Assembly (NCBI GenBank): GCA_014138645.1
Contig: JACJIB010000011.1
Coordinates: forward strand, 101,272-165,271
Source: Methylorubrum thiocyanatum
GTDB taxonomy: Bacteria; Pseudomonadota; Alphaproteobacteria; Rhizobiales; Beijerinckiaceae
Length of the DNA stretch: 64,000 nucleotides
Reading direction: 5' to 3'
Position numbers and translations under genes: made by a program. Below are positions 44,793 to 52,466 of this stretch, piece after piece; position 1 is the first letter of the stretch; every line of letters begins with the position of its first letter. The notes beneath the pieces were generated by a model that worked only from the letters and a program-made list of their open reading frames with translations, had not been told where the DNA came from and made no database searches.

Positions 44793-46394
44793 GTGATTAG
44801 ACGACACTTCCTCCCCTTCGACCCATCCCGCCGAGCGGCCCGCCGCCCCTGCAGATCCGTTTCCGGAATGGCGCTGCCGCCGATGGCGGCGCTGATCCTC
44901 GCCGCCGCGCTGCCGGCGCAGGCCGGCGCGACCCGCGGCGGCAACAGCGCCTGCTACGTCACGGGCGGCAATGCCCTGGAGATCTGCCGCTCGGCGGACG
45001 AGGCCGAGGGCGTCTATGCCGTCCCGCCGCCCTGCCGCTTCGTCCACGACGTGCAGATCCTGCGCCTGAAGGATACCGGCCCGCCGGGCCCGCTTCAGGT
45101 GATCTACCGGGCCGAGCCGCCGCGTCAGGCGAGCCGTCCGGGCGCGCGCCGCGGCGAGGAGGCCTGTCCGGCCGACCTGCGCGCCGCCGATCCGGCGGTC
45201 GGCGGCGCGGTGCGCATCGGCCGGCAGATCGAGACGCTGGCAACGATCCTGCCGCCGACCGATCCGCGCTTCTGGAGCGAGGGGCTCGAGGGTGCCGGTC
45301 CGGCGCGGGCCGAGCCGCCGCGGCGCCGCAGCCGGGCAAGCCGGCAGGCGCGGCGGGAGGCCCGCCGGGCGGCGCGCGAGGCCGGGCAAGGGGACACGTC
45401 GCAGGAGAAGATGACCTTCCGCGCCCAGGCGCCCGCGCCGGAGGACGATCCGTCGGGCAATGCCATGATGGTGGCCGGGCGCGATTGGGCGGGGGACCCG
45501 TACTACGCCATCCTCGCCACCGCGACCGAGCCGTCGGGAGAGGGCCGCCGCCGGGTGCTGGTCCAGGCGCGCACCTACGATTTCCAGGGGCTCGACCTGC
45601 GCGTGGAGGCCGATCCCGGCACCGAGTGGCGGCCGTTCGGGGCGCCCCCGGCTGAGGAGAGGGGCCGGCGGCGCGGCCGCGGCCGGCCGGCGGCGATGCG
45701 ACCGGCCCCGGTGCTCGACGAGACCGGCAAGCCGATCGTCGGCAACTGCGCCGCGCCGGGCTTCGAGGCCCGCGGCCTGACCGGCTCGATCAGCGTGGTC
45801 GATCGGGTCTACCACTACTTCTACACCGACGTGGTGCCGAGCGATTGCGACGCGCCGCGAGCCAAGCGGCGTATGGCGCTCTACATGCGCACCAGCCGCG
45901 ACCCGCTGGCGGAGCGCACGTGGTCGCCGCCGGTGACGCTGATCGAGAGCCTGCCCGCCGAGACCGAAATGCGCGTCGCCAAGGCGCGGGGCATGGACCG
46001 CTGGGCCGTCGCCTATTCCTGCTCGCGGCCGGTCACGGTCTCGGGCGGGCCGGTGGCCGACATCTGCCTGCACTACACCGCCGACCTCTCGCCGGGCAGC
46101 ATCACCGCCCTGACGCTCTATTCCGACCCCGTCGCCGCCGGCCATTCCACCGCCTATCTCGGCCTGCGTTCCGGGGGCGATGCGCTCGGGCGCTTCACCC
46201 GTGACGGCTTCGGCTGGATGACCGACCGCTACGGCAATCTCGACACGCCCGCGATCTACCCCGACAAGGGCGGCTTCCTGACCTGGCTCGATCGCCGGGC
46301 GCCGCGGATCGACGGCAGCGACGCCTCCTCCCTCTACGGGCGGCCGGTCTACTGGGCGACGTGGACGGTGCGGCCGCGCGCTGCCGCTCCCTGA
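44793..46394 (+). CDS. Secreted protein of unknown function with Arg-rich linker
   Basis: A 533-residue frame from a GTG at 44793. A long signal-type N-terminus (MALPPMAALILAAALPAQAGA) precedes a domain with cysteines (ACYVTGG, ICRSADE, PPCRFVHD), an Arg/Ala-rich low-complexity linker (residues about 168-200: RRRSRASRQARREARRAARE) and a large C-terminal part with repeated beta-like blocks (VVDRVYHYFYTDVVPSDCD, ALYMRTSRD, WAVAYSC, GFGWMTDRYGNLDTPAIYPD, LTWLDRRAPRIDG). The last part recalls five-bladed propeller or glycosidase-43-like folds, but no catalytic residues can be assigned. A second short Arg/Gly-rich patch lies near residue 290. Monocistronic. Confidence 0.7.
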   Translation: MIRRHFLPFDPSRRAARRPCRSVSGMALPPMAALILAAALPAQAGATRGGNSACYVTGGNALEICRSADEAEGVYAVPPPCRFVHDVQILRLKDTGPPGPLQVIYRAEPPRQASRPGARRGEEACPADLRAADPAVGGAVRIGRQIETLATILPPTDPRFWSEGLEGAGPARAEPPRRRSRASRQARREARRAAREAGQGDTSQEKMTFRAQAPAPEDDPSGNAMMVAGRDWAGDPYYAILATATEPSGEGRRRVLVQARTYDFQGLDLRVEADPGTEWRPFGAPPAEERGRRRGRGRPAAMRPAPVLDETGKPIVGNCAAPGFEARGLTGSISVVDRVYHYFYTDVVPSDCDAPRAKRRMALYMRTSRDPLAERTWSPPVTLIESLPAETEMRVAKARGMDRWAVAYSCSRPVTVSGGPVADICLHYTADLSPGSITALTLYSDPVAAGHSTAYLGLRSGGDALGRFTRDGFGWMTDRYGNLDTPAIYPDKGGFLTWLDRRAPRIDGSDASSLYGRPVYWATWTVRPRAAAP

Positions 46395-46429
46395 GCCTCT
46401 GACCGTGGCCTTGGCCCCCGACCCCTGAC

Positions 46430-46471
46430 GATTCCTGGCGTTCGATTCCTGCCGGTCGCTTCCTGGCGGTC
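46430..46471. repeat. Three tandem 14-bp repeats
   Basis: Units GATTCCTGGCGTTC, GATTCCTGCCGGTC and GCTTCCTGGCGGTC run head to tail in the 213-base gap before the benzoylformate-decarboxylase-like gene. Spacing of 14 bp is not helical; probably a minisatellite, though an activator site array cannot be excluded. The rest of the gap has only the GGAGGAG ribosome site before 46608. Confidence 0.6.
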
Positions 46472-46607
46472 GTTCGACAGAGGGATGGATGTCCCCGGTC
46501 CCGCCGTCGATCCTACGAGCCTCGCGCTCAGCGGCGGGCCGGGGATCGCTCCGGCGCGGGCGGTACGCGTTGGTTCCAGGGGTTCGGACGCGCGTTAGGA
46601 GGAGACC

Positions 46608-48296
46608 ATGACGGTCACGACACTCGACTCCCTGGCCGGGCGGCGCGGCGCCGACGTGCTGGTGGAGGTGCTGCGCAGCCAGGGGGTGCGCTACGTCTTC
46701 GGCAATCCGGGCACGACCGAGCTGCCCCTGATCGACGCCCTGACGGACGCACCCGACATCGCCTACGTCCTGGCGCTGCAGGAGGCGAGCGCGGTCGCCA
46801 TGGCCGACGGCTATGCCCAGGCGGCGCGACGGCCCGGATTTCTCAACCTGCACACCGCCGGCGGTCTCGGCCACGGCATGGGCAACCTGCTCAACGCCCA
46901 GATCTCCGGCACGCCGCTGGTGGTGACGGCGGGCCAGCAGGATTCGCGGCACGTCCTCACCGATCCGCTGCTGTTCGGCGACCTGACGACGATCGCGGGC
47001 CCGACGGTGAAATGGGCGCGGGAGGTCACCCACGCCAACCAGCTCTCGATCCTCCTGCGCCGCGCCTTCAACGACTGCATGGCCGCCCCGTCCGGTCCGG
47101 TCTTCCTGTCCCTGCCCATGGACGTGATGGAGGCGATGACCGACGCGCCGCTCGGCGAGATCTCGACCATCGACCACCGCGCCGTGGCCGGATCCCTCGA
47201 CCGGCTCGCGGACCGGTTGGCCGCCTTCGCCCCCGGGCGGCTGGCCCTGATCGCCGGCGACGAGGTCGATGCGAGCGACGCGTCGGAGCAGGCGGTGCGG
47301 CTCGCCGACATCCTGGCGGCACCGGTCTACGGCGCCTCCTGGCCGGCGCACATCCCGTTCCCCACCGCCCATCCGCTCTGGATGGGCAATCTGCCGACCA
47401 AGGCGAGCGGCATCGCCGAGATCCTCGGCCAGTACGACGCCGTGTTCGCGCTCGGCGGCAAGTCCCTGATCACCGTGCTCTATACGGAGGGGTCGGCGGT
47501 GCCGCCCGGCACCGAGGTGTTCCAGCTCTCGGCCGATGCGCGCGACCTCGGGCGCACCTATGCGACGCATCTCTCGACCGTCGGCAATGTCGGGGCCTCC
47601 CTCGACGTACTGCTGCCGCTGCTGGAGGCGCGGGTGGCGCCGCGGGCGGAGGCCTATGCGCGTCGGCGCGAGGCGGCGGTGGTGGCCTACGACGCCCGGC
47701 GCGCGGCTCTGGCGGCCAAGGTGGAAGCGGCCTTTGCCGATCCGGTGATCCATCCCCTCGTCGCCGCTTCGGAGATCGCCCGCGCCGTCGGCTCCGACGT
47801 CGCCATCGTCGATGAGGCGCCCGCGACCCTCGGGCATCTGCGCACGTTTCTGCACAGCACCTGGACGCGGCAATATTCATCGATCCGCGGCGGCGTGCTG
47901 GGCTGGGGCATGCCGGCCTCGGTCGGCTACTCCCTCGGGCTCGACCGGGCGCCGGTGGTCTGCATCGTCGGCGACGGCGCGGCGATGTACTCGCCCCAGG
48001 CGCTGTGGACCGCCGCGCATGAGGGGCTGCCGGTGACCTTCGTGGTGATTAACAACGCCGAGTACAACATCCTGAAGCAGTTCATGAAATCGCAGACGCA
48101 CTACGCCTCGGTGCGGGCGAACCGCTTCATCGCCATGGACCTGACCGAGCCGCGCATCGATTTCCTGGCGCTCGCCGCATCGATGGGCGTGCCGTCGCGG
48201 CGGATCGAGCGGGCCGGCGACATCGCCGGGGCGGTCGAGGCGGGGATCCGTTCGGGGCGGCCGAACCTCGTGGAAGTGGTGGTCAGCGCGGCGTGA
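46608..48296 (+). CDS. mdlC: ThDP-dependent decarboxylase, benzoylformate decarboxylase-like
   Basis: A 562-residue thiamin diphosphate enzyme. The N-terminal PYR domain has FGNPGTTELP, the cofactor-activating Glu59 in VLALQEASAVAMADGYAQA and His82 in LNLHTAGG, as in benzoylformate decarboxylase; the C-terminal PP domain has VGDGAAMYSPQALWTAAHEG...VVINNAEYN (GDG to NN motif). The best family fit is benzoylformate decarboxylase (2-oxo acid to aldehyde plus CO2), but acetolactate-synthase-like or oxalyl-CoA-type relatives cannot be ruled out. AGGAGG precedes the ATG. Its stop overlaps the next gene (GTGA). Confidence 0.85.
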   Translation: MTVTTLDSLAGRRGADVLVEVLRSQGVRYVFGNPGTTELPLIDALTDAPDIAYVLALQEASAVAMADGYAQAARRPGFLNLHTAGGLGHGMGNLLNAQISGTPLVVTAGQQDSRHVLTDPLLFGDLTTIAGPTVKWAREVTHANQLSILLRRAFNDCMAAPSGPVFLSLPMDVMEAMTDAPLGEISTIDHRAVAGSLDRLADRLAAFAPGRLALIAGDEVDASDASEQAVRLADILAAPVYGASWPAHIPFPTAHPLWMGNLPTKASGIAEILGQYDAVFALGGKSLITVLYTEGSAVPPGTEVFQLSADARDLGRTYATHLSTVGNVGASLDVLLPLLEARVAPRAEAYARRREAAVVAYDARRAALAAKVEAAFADPVIHPLVAASEIARAVGSDVAIVDEAPATLGHLRTFLHSTWTRQYSSIRGGVLGWGMPASVGYSLGLDRAPVVCIVGDGAAMYSPQALWTAAHEGLPVTFVVINNAEYNILKQFMKSQTHYASVRANRFIAMDLTEPRIDFLALAASMGVPSRRIERAGDIAGAVEAGIRSGRPNLVEVVVSAA

Positions 48297-48730
48297 CGGA
48301 TTCGCCGCCGACTCTCGTCTTCGACACGGATTGCGTGCTCTGTGCCGGAACGGTGCGGTTCGTGCTGGCGCATGAGCGCGAGGCGAGCCTGCACTTCATG
48401 GGCGCGTGGTCCGCCGAGGGGCTTGCGCTGGCTGCGCGTCACGGCTTCACCGCCGCGGATCTGAACGGCACCGCCCTGCTGGTCGAGGGCGGCCGGGCGC
48501 TGACCCGCTCGGATGCCGCGCTCGCCGTGGCGCGGCATCTCAAGGCGCCGTGGCGCTGGGTCAGGCTGTTCGGGATCGTGCCGAAGCCGCTGCGCGACCG
48601 CCTCTACGGCCTTGTCGCGCGCAACCGCAGCCGCCTGTTCGGGCGGCGCGCGGATTGCGCCCGGGTGCCGCCGGAGCAGCGGCACCGTTTCCATGGCGTC
48701 AAGCCGGCGGACACGCCGCTCCCGCCATAG
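48293..48730 (+). CDS. DCC family protein (DUF393, thiol-disulfide oxidoreductase-like)
   Basis: A 145-residue protein starting with a GTG overlapping the decarboxylase stop. The DCC signature is VFDTDCVLCAGTVRFVLAHE (the usual D-x-x-C-x-x-C with the first Cys kept), followed by a thioredoxin-like pattern (ALLVEGGRALTRSDAALAVARHL) and WVRLFGIVPKPLRDRLYGLVARNR. Despite the family name no redox activity is well established. Coupling to a ThDP enzyme is unusual and may be only local. Confidence 0.85.
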   Translation: MTDSPPTLVFDTDCVLCAGTVRFVLAHEREASLHFMGAWSAEGLALAARHGFTAADLNGTALLVEGGRALTRSDAALAVARHLKAPWRWVRLFGIVPKPLRDRLYGLVARNRSRLFGRRADCARVPPEQRHRFHGVKPADTPLPP

Positions 48731-48736
48731 GAGCGA

Positions 48737-49699
48737 TCACGCCTTGCGGGCGACCGTGAAGCGGGCCGCGTCCTTGAGCACCTGTGCCCGCGCGCCCCAG
48801 GGGGCGACGGCCTCCTCGCACAGCGCCACCAGCCGGTCGCATTCGGCCCGCGCGCCGTCGAGGCCGAGGCGGTCGACCAGGGTCGCCTTGCCGGCATCCT
48901 TGTCCTTGCCGGTGGCCTTGCCCATGGCTTCCGGCGAGGCCTCGCGGTCGAGGATGTCGTCGGCGACCTGGAAGGCCTGGCCGAGCGCCTTGCCGTAGCG
49001 CAGCAGCGCGGCCCGCTCCTCCGCGCCCGCGCCGCCGACCAGCGCCCCGGCCTCGACGGAGAAGGCGAGGATCGCGCCGGTCTTCATCGCCTGCATCCGC
49101 AGGGTGTCGTCGATGTCCATGTCGGCCGGGCCGAAGCGCCCTTCTGCCGAGAGATCGAGGAGCTGGCCGCCGACCATGCCGCCGAGGCCGGAGGCGCGGG
49201 CGAGCCCGAGCACCAGCTCCGCCCGGATCATGGGATCGGGCTGCCAGCGCGGATCGGCGGTGACCTCGAAGGCCAGCGTCTGGAGGGCGTCGCCGACGAG
49301 GATCGCGGTTGCCTCGTCGTAGGCCTTGTGGACGGTGGGCTTGCCGCGGCGCAGGTCGTCGTCGTCCATGGCCGGCAGGTCGTCGTGGACGAGGCTGTAG
49401 CAGTGGACGAGTTCGACGCCGGCACCGGCCGCGAGCGCCGCATCCTCGGCCCCGCCGAGCATCCGTGCGGTCTCGATGGCGAGGAAGGGCCGCAGGCGCT
49501 TGCCGCCGCCGAGCACGGCGTGGCGCATCGCCTCCATCAGCCGGGGCGGCCGGGCGATCTCGCCCGTCTGCAGGGTCGGGCCGAGCAGATCGACGAGGAA
49601 GGTCTCGACGGTGTCGGCGACCCCCGCCAGCCTGTGGGTAAAGTCACCCGTATAGGCGTCCGCCTTGACCGAGGGGTGGGAAGCCTGCGTTGAGGTCAT
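48737..49699 (-). CDS. ispA: Polyprenyl (farnesyl/geranylgeranyl) diphosphate synthase
   Basis: A 320-residue trans-prenyltransferase condensing IPP with allylic diphosphates. The first aspartate-rich motif is LVHDDLPAMDDDDLRRGKPT, the second is FQVADDILDREA, and GGKRLRPFL and GKPTVHKAYDEATAILVGDALQ are intact. The residues before the first DDxxD (Cys-Tyr-Ser: VELVHCYSLVHDD) suit a C15 product, giving farnesyl diphosphate for ubiquinone, undecaprenol, hopanoids and carotenoids. ATG 49699; it starts divergently 36 bases from mtgA. It ends 7 bases from the convergent DCC gene. Confidence 0.93.
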   Translation of the reverse strand: MTSTQASHPSVKADAYTGDFTHRLAGVADTVETFLVDLLGPTLQTGEIARPPRLMEAMRHAVLGGGKRLRPFLAIETARMLGGAEDAALAAGAGVELVHCYSLVHDDLPAMDDDDLRRGKPTVHKAYDEATAILVGDALQTLAFEVTADPRWQPDPMIRAELVLGLARASGLGGMVGGQLLDLSAEGRFGPADMDIDDTLRMQAMKTGAILAFSVEAGALVGGAGAEERAALLRYGKALGQAFQVADDILDREASPEAMGKATGKDKDAGKATLVDRLGLDGARAECDRLVALCEEAVAPWGARAQVLKDAARFTVARKA

Positions 49700-49735
49700 C
49701 GGAAGGGGCCTGGATCGGGGAGGGGCGGACGCGAG

Positions 49736-50521
49736 GTGGCGGTGCCGGAGGAGAGCGAGGCGGAACGGCACGGGCGCGACCCGCGACGGATTCCGGCGCC
49801 GAGGCCTCTCGCGAGGGCCTCCGCGGCGCGGACGCCCGCTCCGAGGCGTCGAACCGGGCTGCGGCGCGCCGCGACCCTGATCACCCTCGCTCCCATTGCC
49901 ATTCTTGCCTTCACGCTCACGCTCGCGCTCGTCTATAGCGTGGTGACCCCGCCCTCAACCCTGATGCTCGGTCGATGGTTGACGCTTCAGGGGGCGCAGC
50001 GGAACAGCGTGCCCCTGGAGGCGATCGCCCCGGCCCTCGTCCAGGCGGTGATGGCGTCCGAGGACCAGCGCTTCTGCCTGCATAACGGCGTCGATTGGGG
50101 CGCGTTGCGCGAGGTGGTGGACGACGAGGAGGGCCCGAGCCGCGGCGCCTCCACCATCACCATGCAGACGGTCAAGAACGTCTTCCTCTGGCCCGGCCGC
50201 TCCTACATCCGGAAAGGTCTGGAAATCCCGCTGGCGGTGCTGGCCGATGCGGTCTGGGGCAAGCGCCGGACGATGGAGATCTATCTCAACGTCGCCGAAT
50301 GGGGGGAGGGGATCTTCGGTGTCGAGGCCGCCGCCCGCCATTGGTTCCGCAAGAGCGCCCGCGACCTGTCCCGGGGCGAGGCCGCGCTCCTCGCCGCGGT
50401 CCTGCCGAACCCGATCCTGCGCAGCGCCGGCAAGCCGACCCGCGGCGTGAGGGCGATCGCCGGCCGCATCCAGAGCCGGATGGGGCAGGTGGACGGGTTG
50501 ATGGGGTGTTTGAAGCGCTGA
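49736..50521 (+). CDS. mtgA: Monofunctional biosynthetic peptidoglycan transglycosylase
   Basis: A 261-residue family GT51 enzyme polymerising lipid II into glycan strands. It has a basic N-terminus, one membrane anchor (LITLAPIAILAFTLTLALVYSVV), then the five GT51 motifs: VMASEDQRFCLHNGVDW (catalytic Glu), RGASTITMQTVKNVFLWPGRS, KGLEIPLAV, GKRRTMEIYLNVAEWG and FGVEAAARHWF. No transpeptidase domain. GTG start (49736), with a second GTG two codons on. It converges on the photolyase gene with 3 bases between. Confidence 0.94.
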   Translation: MAVPEESEAERHGRDPRRIPAPRPLARASAARTPAPRRRTGLRRAATLITLAPIAILAFTLTLALVYSVVTPPSTLMLGRWLTLQGAQRNSVPLEAIAPALVQAVMASEDQRFCLHNGVDWGALREVVDDEEGPSRGASTITMQTVKNVFLWPGRSYIRKGLEIPLAVLADAVWGKRRTMEIYLNVAEWGEGIFGVEAAARHWFRKSARDLSRGEAALLAAVLPNPILRSAGKPTRGVRAIAGRIQSRMGQVDGLMGCLKR

Positions 50522-50524
50522 GCC

Positions 50525-51928
50525 TCAGCCCGTCTCCGCCGCGCAGAGCCGCGTCACCGCCTGCTCGTAAGCTTTCGCATCGAACTTCCGGAGCGAATTT
50601 TCGCTCTGATAGCGCACGCTTCCAAAGATCGGGCGGGTCTGCCAGGGGCGGTCGTGCAGACCGAAGATCCAGGCGACGTTGGTGAAGGAGTTCGCGTCGC
50701 GCCCGTCGAGGAAGTAGCGGTTGTTGAGCCGCAGCGTCCGGGCGAAGGCCTCCTCCGGCGAGGGCGACCATTCGAGGATCTTCTTGCCCCAATACATGCG
50801 CAGCTGGTTGTGCATGTAGCCGGTCTCGCGCATCTCGCGCATGGCGACGTTCCAGTAATGGTCGTGGGTCTTGCCCTCCGCCAACGCCTCTTCCGAATAG
50901 AGCTTGGGACGCGCGTCGTCGGCGTGTTCGGCCAGCGTCTTGCGCGCCCATTCGGGCACGGCGCGGGCGTAGTCGTCGTAGCCCTCGGTGTGGAAGACGT
51001 GGTTCATCGCCAGCTCGCGGCGGACGATCAGCTCTTCGAGATAGGCCGAGCGGTCGTCGCGGTCGGCACCCTCGGCGGCGCGGATCGCCAGCGCGATCTC
51101 GACCGGCGAGATGTGACCGAAATGCAGGTAGGGGCTCATATGCGAGGCCGCTCCGGCCTCGGGCTTGTTACGGCCGGCGCCGTAGCCGGCGAACGCGTCC
51201 TTCAGGAAGCTGTTGAGGCGTTCGGCCGCCTCGGTATGGCCGCCGCGGAAGCGCTTCACCGGGCCGACCGTGGTGTCGAGCTTCAGTTTCGCGAGGAGCT
51301 TGTCCGGGTCCGAGACGTCGAGCCCGTCCTTCAGCTTCAGCCTCTCGATCAGCTCCTTGGCGGGATGATCGACCGCTCGCGGCTCCAGCGGTTCGAGATA
51401 ATCGTCCCACAGCTTCTGGAGCTTCGGGCGCAGGGTGCGCGCGGCGTATTCGTGCTTGGCCGAGGCGGTTTCGACCGGCACCACCACGTCGCCTTCCACT
51501 TGGACGACCCGGCATTTCGCCTCGCGCTCGATCGCGCCGTACCAGTCCTTCTGGATCGCGAGATAGCCGCGATCGAGCACCAGCAGGGCGGCCTTCTCCG
51601 AGAGGTCGATGGCGACCTGCGCCGGCGTCCCCCGGCGCACGAGGAAGGCGATGCCGCGCCTTTCGAGGGCGGCCGCCGCGTCGGCGAGCCCCTGCAGCAA
51701 GAAGGCGTAGTGCCGGGCATTGGCCTCGGGAAAGCCGTTGGCGCCGTCGAGCAGGCCGAAGCAGACGAGGAGCGGAAGCTTGAGGCGGTTGGCTTCCTCG
51801 ATCGCCAGTTCCAGGGCCGGGTTGAACGGAACACGCATCGCCTGCTGCATCAGGTACAGCACGATGTCGGCATCCTCGCGCGGCGGCTCGTCGTTCAGAA
51901 CCCGGATGCGGGCCGGTTGAATCGCCAT
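50525..51928 (-). CDS. phrB: Deoxyribodipyrimidine photolyase, class II
   Basis: A 467-residue light-driven enzyme that repairs cyclobutane pyrimidine dimers using FAD. It begins with the class II N-terminal domain (VLYLMQQAMRVPFNPALELAIEEANRLKLPLLVCFGL) and has the class II FAD-binding block SPYLHFGHISPVEIALAI, RRELAMNHVFH, and the C-terminal GYMHNQLRMYWGKKILEWSPSPEEAFARTLRLNNRYFLDGRDANSF...IFGLHDRPW...FGSVRY. This places it apart from the more common class I bacterial enzymes. Protection from sunlight fits a leaf-surface lifestyle. ATG 51928 fits the family start. Confidence 0.93.
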   Translation of the reverse strand: MAIQPARIRVLNDEPPREDADIVLYLMQQAMRVPFNPALELAIEEANRLKLPLLVCFGLLDGANGFPEANARHYAFLLQGLADAAAALERRGIAFLVRRGTPAQVAIDLSEKAALLVLDRGYLAIQKDWYGAIEREAKCRVVQVEGDVVVPVETASAKHEYAARTLRPKLQKLWDDYLEPLEPRAVDHPAKELIERLKLKDGLDVSDPDKLLAKLKLDTTVGPVKRFRGGHTEAAERLNSFLKDAFAGYGAGRNKPEAGAASHMSPYLHFGHISPVEIALAIRAAEGADRDDRSAYLEELIVRRELAMNHVFHTEGYDDYARAVPEWARKTLAEHADDARPKLYSEEALAEGKTHDHYWNVAMREMRETGYMHNQLRMYWGKKILEWSPSPEEAFARTLRLNNRYFLDGRDANSFTNVAWIFGLHDRPWQTRPIFGSVRYQSENSLRKFDAKAYEQAVTRLCAAETG

Positions 51929-52356
51929 CGGTCGAATACGCCCCCGTTTCGGCCCATCCCGGCCGGCGCCACCGGGGCTGCCCGGCGCGTCGATCCCGGC
52001 AGGCTGATTCGGGGCTGGCCCGTTGGCGGGGCGGGGCGGACAGCCCATCGGGGCAGGGAATGCGCCAGGGCGGCAAACGTTGCATGCTGTTGCATCGCCA
52101 TGGCCCGGCAGCCCCCCGCTGTGCCGTCCGCCGGATCAGAAATTGCAAGTGGTTTCAAGGATGTGACACGTACGAAGACCAGATTGCGCGCGTCCGTCTA
52201 TTGCGACAATCGCCGCGATCACTGCAATCGAGCCGCCACGGCGCCTGCGGCATTTCAGTGACAGACATCGAGCGACGTGTGCCTGCACACGCGCGAGAGG
52301 CCTCATAGCCGGCCAAGCGGCTTGCAAAATTCCGGGCAAGGATCATTTTGTGCATT
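51929..52356. other. Long intergenic region between phrB and the small-RNA candidate
   Basis: About 430 bases without a convincing gene. It should hold the phrB promoter on the minus strand. A small hairpin CGTGTG/CACACG is at 52276-52291. TTGCAA at 52322-52327, with the AT-rich ATTTTG 17 bases on, is a plausible promoter for the structured RNA beginning near 52357. Confidence 0.35.
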
Positions 52357-52448
52357 GCGGGAACGCGGACGGCGTCCGCCTCCCGCTGCCCTCCTTGGGC
52401 GTTTCCTCCCTAGACTTCGGGCCGCTCTTCACGGGCGGCTTTTTTTTG
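52357..52448 (+). ncRNA. Candidate trans-acting small RNA with CCUCC-rich middle
   Basis: About 92 bases fold into three successive hairpins: GCGGGA/TCCCGC with inner CGGAC/GTCCG (52357-52386), GCCC/GGGC (52388-52400) and a terminator (52421-52439) followed by eight T. Between the last two is the single-stranded, anti-Shine-Dalgarno-like GTTTCCTCCCTAGACTT. This is the architecture of riboregulators, and the GGGCGTTTCCTCCCT stretch resembles, from memory, the alphaproteobacterial alpha-r8/MmgR RNA. A promoter-like TTGCAA-N17-ATTTTG precedes it. Exact ends are approximate. Confidence 0.6.
52421..52447 (+). terminator. Intrinsic terminator of the small-RNA candidate
   Basis: GCCGC (52421-52425) pairs with GCGGC (52435-52439), followed by eight consecutive T (52440-52447). 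CTTCGGG (52415-52421) and CCCGAAG beyond the T-run form a wider inverted repeat. No plus-strand coding gene ends upstream within 1.9 kb, so it must serve a non-coding transcript. Confidence 0.8.
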
Positions 52449-52466
52449 TCCCGAAGCTCGCGCAGG

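Noticed and set aside
44166-47873. Minus-strand open frame of over 1200 codons spanning leuB start to the decarboxylase gene
   Set aside because: It is antisense to two convincing genes and has Arg/Pro/Gly low-complexity translation with no family; GC-driven absence of stops.
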